Positions 1 through 12,654 of a stretch of 64,000 bases of DNA are shown here, one piece after another. Both the position numbers and the translations under genes were made by a program. The DNA is from Triplophysa rosa (taxonomy: Eukaryota > Chordata > Actinopteri > Cypriniformes > Nemacheilidae): positions 5,280,504-5,344,503 of the forward strand of contig NC_079908.1 of NCBI RefSeq assembly GCF_024868665.1, in the 5' to 3' direction. The notes under the pieces are model-generated. The model saw only the letters and a program-made list of their open reading frames with translations. It did no database searches and was not told the DNA's origin. Positions within the stretch are counted from its first letter, which is position 1. Every line of letters begins with the position of its first letter.

Positions 1-280
1 ATATAAGTGAAGTGCTAATGTAGGGCTTCTAGTGCCAAGAGGAACACCAAGAACGCGGTGGCAAATGGTGCCAAACTCTGCGATATCAGGTCAGTAAAGA
101 GGAGTTTTTAGAGCCGACTAGTGCTGTAATCACAATGTCAAAATGTGATTGTGGTGGCAGTGCGTGGGAGGTGTTAAAGAGAAGTGTTAGCTGTGTTATA
201 TACTTCTGATATTTTAAGTGCATCCATGCTAAGCTAAAAATGATTTAAACCAGCCTTAGGTGGTTTGCTGGGCTCAACCT

Positions 281-583
281 AAAGGGATAGTTCACCCAAA
301 AATAAAAATTATGACATTATTTAATCACTATCATGACTTTCTAAAACTGTATGTGACTCTTTATTCTGTGGAACACAAAAGAAGATATTTTGAGAAATAT
401 ATCAGTGGTTTATGTCCATACAATGGATGTGAATATAGGGTCCAATATTGTTTGGTTGCCAACATTCTTCAAAATATCTTCTTTTATGTTCTGTTGAAGC
501 AAGAAAGTCATGCATGTTTGGAATGACATGAGAGTGAATAAATCATGAAAGAATTTCCATTTTTGCGTGAATAATCCCTTTAA
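281..583. mobile_element. Angel-like palindromic MITE
   Basis: It starts AAAGGGATAGTTCACCCAAA and ends with the degenerate inverse ATAATCCCTTTAA. The centre contains ACACAAAAGAAGATATTTTG and its inverse CAAAATATCTTCTTTTATGT. This is the abundant short inverted-repeat family of cyprinid genomes; the name Angel is my recollection and not checked. Confidence 0.75.
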
Positions 584-2524
584 GCTGTTTTTGAATGAGT
601 TTTTCCAGTCATGTGTTTTAGTCCCTGAAAAGGACTCAATTAAGAACCATCCATTTCCCCATTTAAAAAGAGATGGTTTAAAGATGGTCTACCAGCCTAG
701 CCAAGCTGGTCTCATCATTTTATTGTTGAAGTAGGCTGTTTTTTCTATAGGTGTGGAAAATTCGACTCAATTATGTTCACTCCTTTCACCATTTTGGCCT
801 CAGACAAGAATTTTGAAAATGGATTGTCTGGGCCACACCACAGAAAATCATCACCCAAGCTGCACCGATGGGGCCTGCCCCAAATAGCCATCCAACAGGA
901 ACAGTGTTAAAGCCCTATAGCCACCTCAAGCTTAAAGCCTTGTCCCCAATTCTGTCCTAGAAACCAGACAGTTCTCCACATGTTTGCAATTCATAGCATC
1001 TCTTTGCTGTAACCGGAAAGCTGTGTTCCTGTTGCATAGTCCTAGACCTCAATATTAAACTTAAAGAATGATCCTGATACACATACACACAAACATTTAA
1101 CAAAACACCCAGCAGAAATGCAAAACCCTGTTAAAAGGCGACATCAAGACCCAGTTTAGTCACCCCCAACAACAGGCGTGTTTTGTTTCTGAATCAGGCT
1201 GGGGTAACATGACAAGATTATGGCTAAATTACCCCAGCAGAAGGATGGCTTGATTTTTCCTCAAGCACCATCAGCTGACACTGACACAATATGACTGGAT
1301 GACTTTTACGGCCATTTAAAGGTTCAGCATTAGCTTAGTCAACTTGCAGGTCATTTATGAAGGTCAGTTGCAAATATTTAGATTCAGAGATAGAGTAGGT
1401 GGAGACCACCATAATGGTCACCGTAATCATACTCTGATATGATTTTATTGTACAATCCGATGAGACGTTTACGGTCGCTTTATTCTCATTCATTAGGTCT
1501 ATTATCAAAGCAGTAATTACCATGACACTGTGGAGATAAGGGGTGTATTTATGGCGATGACCTCCACATGATTCATCACCCGATAACGTCACAGTCTGAA
1601 ACATTGTTCCACAGCTGGGCTCTTGCTCACAAGGTCAGATCACAGAGAGAGAGTGTGTGCGAGACTGTCGTCCCCATTCGCTCGCCATGGCAACAGAAAT
1701 GGTGGCATGACAGGCAGCGCACAGGCTTCAGGGTAACAGAGATATAAGTCAAAACATGAAGCAATTGACTATCTGTTTAAAAGTGAAGCTAAGATGGAGA
1801 TCACCATCATTATGTAGTCTTCACCATTTCAATCAACAGATCAACAAGAAGATACAACACCGTGTCACAGGAATCGATGTCATTCGTTTCATACATTTCA
1901 ATATGATTACCACTGAGCTTTCCTGTCCACTACTTTGGATAAAAGCATCTTCCAAATGCATAAATGTTAATGTAATTTGACTTTGCCCCTGTGACGTTAG
2001 GTTTAGGGTGGGCCTTTATCGTTGCTTTGGCAGCTCATAAAATTTGTGCGTTTCAGCAAAATTAGCCAATAGGGGACTAAGAAATATTGTTACGTTACAG
2101 AATTTCATGTTCGAAAAAAACTTTCCGAAACCTATACGAACCTTGGGGAGTGTATCAAGCACAGAAATACTTTGTCATACGTCCAAATCATTTTTGACAA
2201 GTTGACCATGTCAAGCAGCCAGCACATTTAACATAGTAAAGAAGTCAGAATGCATGAAGCACTGTTGAACCACCCCTTTAAATATGTATGACTTCCTTTG
2301 ATATCAGGCTATTTATGTTTATATAAATGTATATACACACGTGGTCTGTGTATTGAAAGTTGTGCTGAGTGACACGAAAAAAGGGGGGAATTCGTGGCCA
2401 TGTAAACAAGTCAATAGATTCAATAGATTCTAAATTTCCGTTCTAAATTGCCACAAACTGCCTTTCTTTCTTTATTTATTTATTTCTTTTCTTTATTTAT
2501 ATAGACTGGGTTGCCGTGAGACTT
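584..2524. other. Intergenic, mostly non-repetitive
   Basis: I see no exon, RNA gene or complete mobile element here. The part at about 780-1610 is of balanced composition, free of simple repeats and of the families seen elsewhere in the window, so it may contain conserved non-coding sequence. 2461-2505 is a pyrimidine-rich tract with TTTATTTATT repeats. Confidence 0.4.
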
Positions 2525-2640
2525 GGTTGGAAGATAACATGAGGGCATTTTATGTAAAACTAAAGAAGTTGTATCTGGAATGGCATGATAGTGAGTAAAT
2601 TCGGAGAGAACTTTCTTTTTTAGGTGAACTATTCCTTTAA
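2525..2640. mobile_element. Partial Angel-like MITE (one arm)
   Basis: Only the right arm is clear: GGCATGATAGTGAGTAAAT, then TTTTTTAGGTGAACTATTCC and TTTAA at 2640. The left arm is missing or replaced by a T-rich tract at 2461-2505. Confidence 0.55.
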
Positions 2641-3808
2641 ATTTTAACTATACAGTATAAATGTGACTTGTGGAAATGAAAAGCAGGACATACTTTATTA
2701 AGAGTAGATGCATATGCTAACAAATATGCTGTCACACGTCAAGGTCACAGGTTTGATTTTATAGGGTAAAACGCTAAATGAAGGGGGGGCAGAATGCAAT
2801 TTTCTCAATTGCAGGATGATTCTAAATACTAAGTTGTTGTAGAGGATCTACAGTAGGATACTTTACTGCGACTTTACCGCATCATTCCACTGTAGTAATC
2901 CAGGCATCTGAGTCAGCTCTTTCAAACATTGAAAGTGCTTTACTGGACATGTGCCAGGTTATAACATTCTTCTCTATTATTTGATCATTTGATGAATTGC
3001 ATGTTCAGATATGAACACAAACATGCACTACTGTTAATAAATCCCAATCTATTATAAACTATACTGACACATTTACATAAAATCTATGTTTAAGCAGGTG
3101 CTGTATGTGGCGCAACTGTCACTCTAGACTAAAGTCTACTGAGTTTGGGAGCAGTTTCAACAACCTAATAATTTGGTCTACAGTGATATTTAATTGCCAC
3201 ATTGATAATAACAGCACCGAATTTACCTACACGAGCATCTGTGTATTGCTTAAGGAAAATTTAATTTTAATTTCTTAAAAATGTCCACATTGATGGGCGG
3301 GTCTGTGTGTGTCCTCTGAGAGCTGTATCCTAGGATTGTACCGCAGCGATGGCCCTGATGATTCAGTGAGATTTTCTGAACAGATGGGGCATGTGATAGG
3401 TCACATCTGGCAGTGGGGGAGGAGGGAGGACAAGAAGCAGAGCTTTTCCAGTGACCTGAGCTGAGCCGGATTGGAGAGGGTACAGTTCAGGAGATTTTTC
3501 TTTCGTCACATTACCTATTATACATAATATACGTGCAAGGGTTTGATAGATTTGAGCTGCCCATATTAAACCATATGCAGAAAGTTGCAAGAACTTTTGA
3601 TCTCTATGACATGTGAGGTAAAATATATATATGAACATTAACTGTCTTAGCAAACACCAGTAATGGCAAAGCAAAAGAGCTAAATAAAATGTTATAATGG
3701 GGTTAAAGGGTCAATTTAAATGCATGTTCATATGGATGCACATCTGGATTTGGCTATTGAACATTTCTGTAATATTGTGTATCACAGTTCTTGGCAAAAG
3801 TGTTTTAA
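2641..3808. other. Intergenic, no feature seen
   Basis: The short ORFs here have no recognisable product, splice context or family motif. I see nothing supportable. Confidence 0.4.
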
Positions 3809-3881
3809 TGTGTGTGTGTGTGTGTGTGTGTGTGCGCGTGTGTGCGTGTGTGTGTGCGTGTGCGTGCGTGCGTGTGCGTGC

Positions 3882-3914
<33 letters not shown>
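3809..3914. repeat. (GT)n microsatellite with GC interruptions
   Basis: This is a run of TG units with CG interruptions (TGTGCGCG, GTGCGTGC) ending in GAGAGAGA. Every Cys/Val-rich or His/Thr-rich ORF across it is an artefact of the repeat. Confidence 0.95.
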
Positions 3915-3915
<1 letters not shown>

Positions 3916-5534
3916 CTATCCTGCCGCTTCATGTGATCTGGCGGCTCTTATGACCAGATTTCAAACAATGAGCTCCACACAGAGACTGAACTCACTTTCC
4001 CCCGCGGTACATGTTTCAGCATCATCATTACAAACAGGGCGTTCCTCATGGGTCTGTTTTGGGCCAGTTTTACTTTTCAACGTCGCTTCTTATTTTTGTT
4101 GCAGCTGGATAGTTTTAGTTCTTTACAATTTTAAATTATTTTGTCTGGGTCTAGTAGTCTCGACCAGATTTTACCAAAGTGGTTGATGTCCTCAGGACAA
4201 CATATTTTGTTGACCTAAGGACAACATTTTTATAAATAAAACCTAAACCCACACCAAACCAAGGATATCAACCACTTGGCAAAAACAGGAGAGCTGTCTC
4301 GTAGCTCTGCCTTTACTGGTTCATTTTATACATAACTGCAGTGTGACAAATTAATTTATAAAAGTACAAATATGTAGCCTCTGATTTAATCTGGACTCAT
4401 AAGAGGTTTAATGCAGAGTAATTTTCAAAGACTTGCATATTTAAAAGCATTTTTTATTTTATTTTAGATATAGCAATTTTTCATGGTTAGCAACACAGAA
4501 AAAACTAAAACAATACTATTTTAAATCCATACAATTTTGGTAAAATTGAATCAAATCAAAAAAGATTTGTCACATCGGGATGCTTACTCGAGTAGAAAAC
4601 AAGTGAACACTATTGAATGTCATACATACTTTGTGGCCCCTCTAGCACAACACTCAGTTCTTTAATCTTGTTGAGATGAAGGGCACTTGTCATGGGATTA
4701 CTTCTAAATGGATCCCTTCACTTTAGACTACATCTACAAGTACTCCCACACAGTTTCTACACAAAGGCCACTGTTTAGCCTACTTTCACGGTTCAAGGAG
4801 ACACACAAAGAAAAACAATATTTCAGATGAAAATGAAGGGTGTGGACTACGCTGTCATAATTCCTGAAGAATCCTGGTTTTCTGCCATCCATCGTTTTAC
4901 GTAATACGGAAGCTGTGGAGATAATATCCACAACGGCATTTAGCATCTTTTGAAATTACTTGGTTTAGCTGTTACTGTCCCAATTTGACCCTCCAAAAAA
5001 TGTCAAAACCTTCATGCATTCCTTTCCTCGGGTCTGTACAATCTGCAAGTGATTTTAATGTTATCAGCTGGCAATGAACTTGATCAGTGTTGCAGATCAG
5101 TAAGCAACAACCTAGCAATCATTCACAATAACCTAGAAACTACTCAAAACATTTTAGCAACCACATTGCCACATCTCGACAACCACCCACAAGTCATTTA
5201 TTGGCAAACACTGTTTAAGGACATTTAAAAATAATAGGCGTAGGTTCAGTATCATGCTCTGATGACACAGGAATTATGTTTAAGCTGCACTGATGCAGTG
5301 TATACACATACATGGGGAGATACAAACTTAATGTATTTACACTTACAGTGAATCCAAGTGTATCTGTATGATTGATCAATACAGGTTTTGTAAGTCAGAG
5401 GACACACCCCTACACGCATCCCGCTCTCAGCGCTTGGAGAAAAGCTCTTTGACAGATGCTGTTTTCAGTCTACCTTGTTGTTTATTTTCTTTTCCACTGT
5501 ATCCGCCTTGCATTCATACAGTATGTATACCCAT
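3915..5534. other. Intergenic, no feature seen
   Basis: I see no gene or clear repeat. A GTTGATGTCCTCAGGACAAC-like segment near 4180 and CCACTTGGCAAAAACAGG near 4270 look like small repeat fragments but are not assignable. Confidence 0.35.
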
Positions 5535-5535
5535 G

Positions 5536-5566
<31 letters not shown>

Positions 5567-5670
5567 GCGCACACGCGCACTCACTCACACACACACACAC
5601 ACACACGCACACACACACACACACGCACACACGCGCACACACACGCGCACACACACACACACGCACACAC
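5535..5670. repeat. (CA)n microsatellite with CG interruptions
   Basis: ACACAC runs are broken by CGCG and TCAC units over ~136 bp. The overlapping His/Thr ORFs are artefacts. Confidence 0.95.
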
Positions 5671-7594
5671 AAACAGTGGTAACTGAGAAGGCCCTGAGAA
5701 AGAAAGTCATAGACAGATTTTCTCTAAAAGCATGTTCTCCCTCAAACAGAACTACTTCACTGGGTTGCTGTATTAGCAATACGTTCAGACCTATACAGTA
5801 GATGCATTAAAATTAATTCAGTCTTCCTAAATGCAATCGTATATAAATGTAGCTATTATAAAACATATTTTTATTACTTACCATACAATATTTGTATGTA
5901 ATCCACCTCACACCTGTTTTAAATGCTGGCTTTACATCTGAGTGGTCTTTTTATAAACAAAACGGTAATGTGTGGTTCACAATTAGCCACCTCATAAAAT
6001 AGATATGAATTTCTGTAAGATCAGGCTGATAATGTCTCCCTCTTCAATGTTTCAGCCACTGACAGCTGTAATACAGACTACTGTTGATGTGTAAGGTAAA
6101 GAGACAGCTAAACAGTCATCAGATGTACATGGTAAGCCCCGTGTGATCATATGTTCAGACCATGTGACTCTCTGTCTGCATTATGTCATGCATAAATGAT
6201 CACACACATTCATGTATAGAGACTGCAGAGAGGTCCTACGTTCTCTCTTGACAGCATGCCCTTCTTTCTACTCATCTAAACACTCACCACATGATTGTGT
6301 CTTCTTTTCCAGAGAAGCACAAAACAATCCACTGTTAGTTGCTAATACGGTTATGTTTATCCATGCCAACCAGAGGAAAGGATTACATTAGGGCAGTGCT
6401 TGCCTGTGCTATCCCAGCCGCTGACCCCTATACGAGGGAACACCGTGTTCCTGGCTGCGTTCAATATTAAACTGGAAAATCTGGCTGGTGTGGCAGCGCC
6501 GGTGGGGTTGTATAAGGCACCTCAAAAACTAATAAAATAACACAGATCATCTTTTGTCGTTGGAGTAAGAGGGACTGTTTCTGAAAGTCTTGTGGTTTAT
6601 TGCAAACAGAAGACGGGCCCATAATGAACACTCGACAAGAACCAAGAGTAAGCTTACTAAAAATTGTTTTTGGCCAATATAAAAAAGAAAAAATAATAAT
6701 TTCTTACAAACATCAACGTATTACATCAATTCATAATATTCTGATCATCTGACCTTCACCTAGTATTTCTTACACTGTAAAAAAGTCAGATCCTAACTCA
6801 AACATTTTTAGAGACTGGTAATATCTCAATATTTTTAGGTGGCTCAGTTGAACTTTCATAAATCTCTTATGGTTTAAATTGCATTTGTGTCTTTTCAACA
6901 GGTCTGTGTAAAATGTACAAAACTTAAACTGAGCCAGTATGCAATACATCAATAGAAAATTTTGAGTTGAAAACATTTCTTGATTTTACACAACAACTTC
7001 TAGAGCCTTCCTTCCTTCAATGGAGATCCCTCCTGAGTCTGACAGTGGTCATAACTTCAATGTCAAAGGGATAAAAACAATTTTTTAATTGATTTATCAA
7101 AATCAATGTCAGTGTTACTTCCTAGCAGATAGTGTGGCCAATGGCTTGATTTGACCATTTTAGCATTTGGTAATTTGAGATGTCATTTAGAAGGACATTT
7201 ATTAACATATTTTTAGGATTAGGAATAAAAGCTTGACAAGCATGACATGTCACAGTTCCTTTTCTCTGACAATTTCCATTTCTGACGATAAATAATAGAG
7301 ACAGAATGTTTTTGTAATACAAATTGATCATAAACATTTGAAATCAGTTGGGAAATGTAAATGTAATTGTGCTTTGTAACCTGAAAATTCACAGCTGCCT
7401 CATTTACTTGTATGTGTTAATAAGGCAGTCTTGCCCTACCCAATATGGCTACACCGTTGATTTAAGATTCAGCAGCCTATGCGGCGTCCATGTACACAAT
7501 GTAAAAAATGGCCATTTGATTATAAGTAAATTTTACGACATTTCTGTAAGTGCTAAATCACAATGCAAGGCCATGCAAAATTCAAAATACAAAT
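5671..7594. other. Intergenic; possible MITE-like ends near 6773 and 6990
   Basis: No exon is recognisable. ACACTGTAAAAAAGTC at ~6773 and TTGATTTTACACAAC at ~6985 loosely resemble inverted MITE ends, but the arms do not pair well. 6390-6560 is a non-repetitive block of higher G+C. Confidence 0.3.
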
Positions 7595-7598
7595 TTAA

Positions 7599-7970
7599 AG
7601 GGGTCATATTGGAAGGGGAAGTACGTGTTTTTCTGTGTTTTTGGTGTGTTATAAGTTGCCCATGCATGTATTAGACACGTAAAATTGCACAAATTAACTA
7701 CACGTAGTTATCTCATTGTATCGTCTGTCAGTACAATTGCTTTGGAACCTGATGTTCCGAATATGGTAAGAGGCGTTACATTTTCATGAAATGCTTGCAG
7801 TATTTGACCAATCACTACGCACTGGTGAACTGGCCAATCATAGCACACCTCGCTTTTCAGAGCGATGAGCTTTGTAAAAACGTTTTTTTTTTACTTTAAA
7901 TGGTGTATACACATTGCGTTACATCTAAAACAAACAATAATATTCGTTTTAGCCGTGCAATATGACTCCT
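7599..7970 (-). mobile_element. TTAA-flanked piggyBac-type MITE, copy A (deleted)
   Basis: Flanked by TTAA at 7595-7598 and 7971-7974. It shares TTGCCCATGCATGTATTAGA and CCAATCACTACGCACTGG with the copies at 9385, 25667 and 49628 and lies in the same orientation as the 49628 copy. At 372 bp it has lost about 180 bp of the interior relative to the ~555-bp copies. Confidence 0.75.
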
Positions 7971-7974
7971 TTAA

Positions 7975-8833
7975 AAAATCAATACACAAATATTAGTACA
8001 TTTCTGTTTACTAAAGCACAAAGCCCCAAGAAGTTATGATTTACAGTGGTTTTATAATAAAGGCCATTGTTAGGCACGAAGCAAAGCATTATACTTACAC
8101 TTGAACTATATGCAAGTATTAATACTCTTGACCCTAACTGTAAGTCTGCCCTGCACAACACATACACAATAAGAGCAATAGATAAGGCATAAAATCACAT
8201 GCAGAAATTCTGAATTAATTATATTTATAACTGACATGTCTCATAATTTGTTCTCCATTGTGGATAGATTCTTTCATTGAGCTATTTGCAATGCATTTTG
8301 GGATTGCCTTGTCTGTAGTGAATATCCAATATACTTTATAGAACAACCATTGCATCGGGATTATGCCTATGATGTCTTAAAATGCTGCCTACATAGGCGG
8401 CCCACTAGGTTTTGGGACAGAGTTTGTGTGGGAGACTTGACAACACATCAAACTAAGAAATACAACTCAGATCGCACCAATATTTAACACAGAGCATAAA
8501 CAATTGCGTCAACCCCCCAAACCCAATGAAACCAAATTTAAGCTGAATTTAGTTATGAGTTTTATTAAGGTTCACCCAATACCGGTGATTTCATGCCATT
8601 GCATCATAAAGCATCACTTGGCACATCTGCACACCACCTTCCTACAAAACAACTCAAAAGGAAGAATTAATTAAATTTGCAACTGGAATGTCCCACAATC
8701 CATCACACCCGTGTGTTAAACTGTGACACTGGTCTTTAGCATGTCTATCAGACCAGTTCACACACCATCATGGAATCCAACACCAATGAAGTCACCAACC
8801 AGCACTTCTCAACTAATGAGAGACTTCCCTGTA
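7975..8833. other. Intergenic, no feature seen
   Basis: I found no coding evidence or assignable repeat in this stretch. Confidence 0.35.
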
Positions 8834-9006
8834 CACTCAAAAAATGTTTTTTTTTCAACCCAGCCTTGGGTCAAAAATGGACAAACCCAACGGTTGGTTT
8901 GTTGGGTCAAGTATCAACATTCTCTGGGTTAATTTAACCCAGCAGTTCGGTTAGTCTATATTTTGATCCAACGATGGGTTGAAATAACCCAACATTTTTT
9001 GGAGTG
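8834..9006. mobile_element. TA-flanked palindromic MITE (AACCCAGC family)
   Basis: The termini are CACTCAAAAAATG and CATTTTTTGGAGTG, inverted to each other with one mismatch, and both ends are flanked by TA. Internal GGGTT/AACCC pairs make most of the 173 bp palindromic. TA duplication points to Tc1/mariner-type mobilisation. It has no coding capacity. Confidence 0.75.
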
Positions 9007-9384
9007 TATACAAACACATGGGAACTATTAGGTTTCAGAGTTGTCTGTTCTGTTGAAGAAAATCATTGTTCTGCTCATTGTTTAAGGTAAATTTACGAGC
9101 TTCCTGATAAATTCTTCATATGCACCATTCAAAAGTTTTGAAACACTTGACTGAAATATTTCTCGAGATGTAAAAAATATTTTATATTGAAGGTGTCTGT
9201 TTTAATGTTTGAAATAACATTTGTTGAAATGTCTTTTGTTGAAATTAATTACTTCAATGATCAGATGGAATTTAATTCAATGTTCTGTTTAAAAAGCTTC
9301 CCGCGAAAAGGTGGCTGATAACATACAGATTCTGGGCAAACATTCAAGATTCTGGGCAAAGGGTGGCAACTTTGAAGGTGTTAA

Positions 9385-9945
9385 AGGGGTCATATGACAT
9401 GGCTAAAATGAATAATATTGTTTGTTTTAGATGTACTGCAATGTGTATACACGATTTAAGGTTAAAAAACGCAGTATTTTCCACATAACGTGCATGTTTG
9501 TATCTCCTCTTTGCTCCGCCTCTCTGAAACGCGCAGATTTTTTACAAAGCTCATGGCTCTGAAAAGCGAGGTGTGCTATCATTGGCCAGTTGACCAGTGC
9601 GTAGTGATTGGTCGAATACTGCAAGCGTGTGACGGAAATGTAACGCCTCTTACCATATTTGGAACATCAGGTTCCAAAGCAATTGTACTGACAGGTACGC
9701 CCACCTTACTTGCGTATACATTTAGGCGGTCTTAGTCAAGTCATACCACGAACTGATGTAGATTTGTGGGGGTGTGGTTACACGAGACGTTTCAGGCAGG
9801 TCTGGGTGAGCATTCGGTTTTAGATAGAATGCATCTTTTGTTCCGACACTTTCATTTTTGCAATTTTACGTGTCTAGTACATGCATGGGCAACTTATAAC
9901 ACACCAAAGACACAGAAAAACACGTATTCGCGCCATATGACCCCT
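9385..9945 (+). mobile_element. TTAA-flanked piggyBac-type MITE, copy B
   Basis: AGGGGTCATATGACATGGC at the left and GCGCCATATGACCCCT at the right are inverted ends, with TTAA on both sides (9381-9384 and 9946-9949). TTAA is the piggyBac target. The 561-bp interior is nearly the same as at 25667-26215. ORFs in it are in non-coding repeat sequence. Confidence 0.8.
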
Positions 9946-9949
9946 TTAA

Positions 9950-10806
9950 AATATATTGTAGTTTTGATTTTTTTGGGATGCTTTTAGTCACAATACCATT
10001 CCTATAGTTACAAATGTAAAAAAATCCCATAAAAAATGATAATATTACGGCAGCCAGGGAGGCAGAAAAAAATATAAAAACATTTTTTTGTAAAGTAAAA
10101 TTATATGTTTTTCTTGTCGTTTTAATGAGTTTAGTATTATTCTTAAATGCAGAAAAAATATAAATAAAGAAAACTTTTAAAAGGTGGTGTATACGTCAAA
10201 TCACATTTATGGAAAAAAAACACTGAGCTCTAGAATAATGTTTGTGGTGGCATTATAGATGACCCACGTGAATAAAGAGATCATCTAAAGGTAATGAAGT
10301 CATCATTTAGAGTTCCTCATATGTCACAATATCCGAACCCTCTGGAAAACCTACAAGCATCCTTTTGAAAGGGTCTCAGGTGTTAATTTTTAAATATAAA
10401 GATTTAATGACTTGTTTTCAGAGAATGCATCTTGATAATGTGTGTGTGTAGGTGTAATCACGCTGAGTGTAATTATACTTCATCACATGATCTGTGTGCG
10501 TGTGATATTCAGCGTTACGGAGTGTTTTCTTCCCTTACATAGACGGGATCACACATTACAGCTATATTTCCTTGTGAATGAACAGTCCCGCTCATTAACT
10601 GCCCTTACACAATACAATAATAAACCAAAATCTTATATTTACATCACATGAGTGAAAATAAAGAGGATCTCTTTCACCTAATCCTGTTACAAACATAGAT
10701 ATAAATATTACTAGATGCGGCATTCGAGGGCTCCAGGCACATAGACATGTCCGCCATTTTGAAACGGTCCACTAACGTCACTTACAATTTGTTAGAATCC
10801 CACAAC
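9950..10806. other. Intergenic, A+T-rich
   Basis: I see no gene. The sequence is A-rich at 10010-10200 and otherwise featureless. Confidence 0.35.
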
Positions 10807-11078
10807 CAGGGGCGGAGTGGCCATCTGGCGTACCGGGCGTTTTCCTGGTGGGCCGCTAACGTATGGGGCCGGAACGGATTCGGTGGCCGCTAACGTATGG
10901 GGCCATAACGGAGGCGTTGGCCGCTTAGACAGATGTATTATAAATGCGAATGCACGCAAAGCGAATGCAAAAGACACGTATGCATGCACCCCCCCCCACC
11001 CCCCATCGACAGATTCGGTGGAGGGCCGATGCGGGCCTAAAAATGCCAGGGCCGATTTTTCTTCGCAGTCCAGCCCTG
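10807..11078. mobile_element. hAT-type MITE (CAGGGGC termini)
   Basis: It begins CAGGGGCGGAGTGGCCATC and ends CGCAGTCCAGCCCTG, inverted with a few mismatches. The flanking 8-mers CCCACAAC (10799-10806) and GCCACAAC (11079-11086) match at 7 of 8 positions, as expected for a hAT target duplication. It contains a duplicated GCCGCTAACGTATGGGGCC and a C-rich run. It is 272 bp with no transposase. Confidence 0.72.
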
Positions 11079-12144
11079 GCCACAACACTGCACGTAGCCA
11101 TAGCTGTGAAAACCACTGGGATTTAAATTTCATTGTTGTCGTGTTAGTTTAGCAAATATAATGTTTGAGTTTACACAACACTAAATAAGTTTTCATAATC
11201 AAACACGTGTATAACTATAGTTGCAAACTCATAGTCAGCTTGCTCTGGAATGTTCACGGACTGGCGCAGGGTTACCAGATCTCTGTAACAAAAACAATCA
11301 TCACTATGTCCCTAAGCCAAAAACATAACTTAACTTTCATAAATAAAATCATCTCAAGGTTGACAGCTAAATAACAAAATGCATCCACTCTTAACCTGCG
11401 GATAAAAAAACAACCCAAAGCCCAATTCCACTGGAAGACCGCAGACTTGACCAATTTGCACCATTCTAATATGGTGGACGACCTACATATAGCGACCAAT
11501 AGAAACAGCTCCTAATGCGGCACCTAGTTATATACTGTATATCTATTGTTACAACACTCCAGAATACACAAACTAGGACAATGTTTACATCACTTTCTCT
11601 GACAATGAACAAACCAGAAAAAGATACCAATCAGAGCATGTCATTCTCCATGTCAGGACCCATACAGAAGTTACATAGGTTGAAATATATTAATATAATA
11701 TATTAAATAATATTAAATATATTTTGTATAATTAAATGTTAAAAAATTAAATAGAAATATAGATTTTATAAGTATATGTAAATCTATTTTTTTTTTATCA
11801 AAAAACATATATTCAATTAATGCTCCTTTAGTATATTTCACATATAAAGAAACATACACATTTATTTTGACTTCATTAATAAACACTCCTAACATTTCAT
11901 TTTACATACATTTATAATCTGACACTCCCTCAATAAATCAAGCACTCAGATAACATTTAAAAATAGCATCTTCCAGATTATGCAATGCAAAAACAATAAA
12001 GTACAGAGTGTATAACATTTAATGCACATTGACTTTACATAAACAACATTAATCAAGCCAACAACAAACAATAGTCTTTGGAACATATTCACAAAACATT
12101 TTATCTTAGCACTAGGAGTTCTCCTAAATAGCAGTAAAATACCT
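11079..12144. other. Intergenic, A+T-rich
   Basis: 11680-11880 is very A+T-rich with ATATTAATATAATATATT runs. I see no gene or assignable element. Confidence 0.35.
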
Positions 12145-12202
12145 TTTTAAGAGAAAACGCAGGGTTAAATTCATTATTGGGTTATTTTCAACCTATGCTG
12201 GG

Positions 12203-12435
12203 TTCCCTATTGATATTTCACTCGATCTGCGTAGAAGGACGCTATGGGAAAACTCCTTTTCTCCGATGACTGAAGCTTTACAATAACGCAGTGAATACTG
12301 CACGGCCATTGTTGCGTGCAAAGTAAAACTTTGAGCCAATGGCAGCGAAGCTGCACGGACCTATGGCGATGGCGCCCGCCAAAATGGGCTGGGCTTATGG
12401 CTATATAAGCAGACACATCGCCGTAGGGTCCTCAG
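12203..12435 (+). repeat. DIRS left inverted terminal repeat
   Basis: This segment is inverted relative to 15955-16214: for example GTAGGGTCCTCAG near its inner end matches CTGAGGACCCTAC at 15955, and CAATGGCAGC / GCTGCCATTG also pair. It includes CGCCCGCCAAAATGGGC and a TATATAAG box. Confidence 0.85.
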
Positions 12436-12654
12436 ATTTCTTCTCCTTCAGCTACGACTTCTACCTCGCTACTCGGACTGATAGCTTCGCGTCGGAAAAG
12501 CATTGCAGTGGACTGGATCTCTCTGCTCAGCGATTTCACTGGTTTTTCAGCAGTGCTGGTTCCTGTTCCCTGTCGCCATCCGGTAAAGCTCTAAAAAAGC
12601 AAATTTCCAGAGGCGTGTCTCGCTGCGGCTGGACCTCCTTCAAAGAAGGCTCTT

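Noticed and set aside
3697..3953. Cys/Val- and His/Thr-rich ORFs over GT/CA arrays (also at 5368-5801, 24122-24500, 40015-40265)
   Set aside because: They are translations of dinucleotide repeats in several frames and both strands, with no conserved context.
9490..9987. Similar ORFs shared by the four TTAA-flanked MITEs
   Set aside because: The similarity comes from the repeat DNA itself; frames differ among copies and there is no transposase motif.
10792..11152. Overlapping ORFs on both strands at the hAT-type MITE
   Set aside because: They lie across a bounded non-coding transposable element and are shadows of each other.
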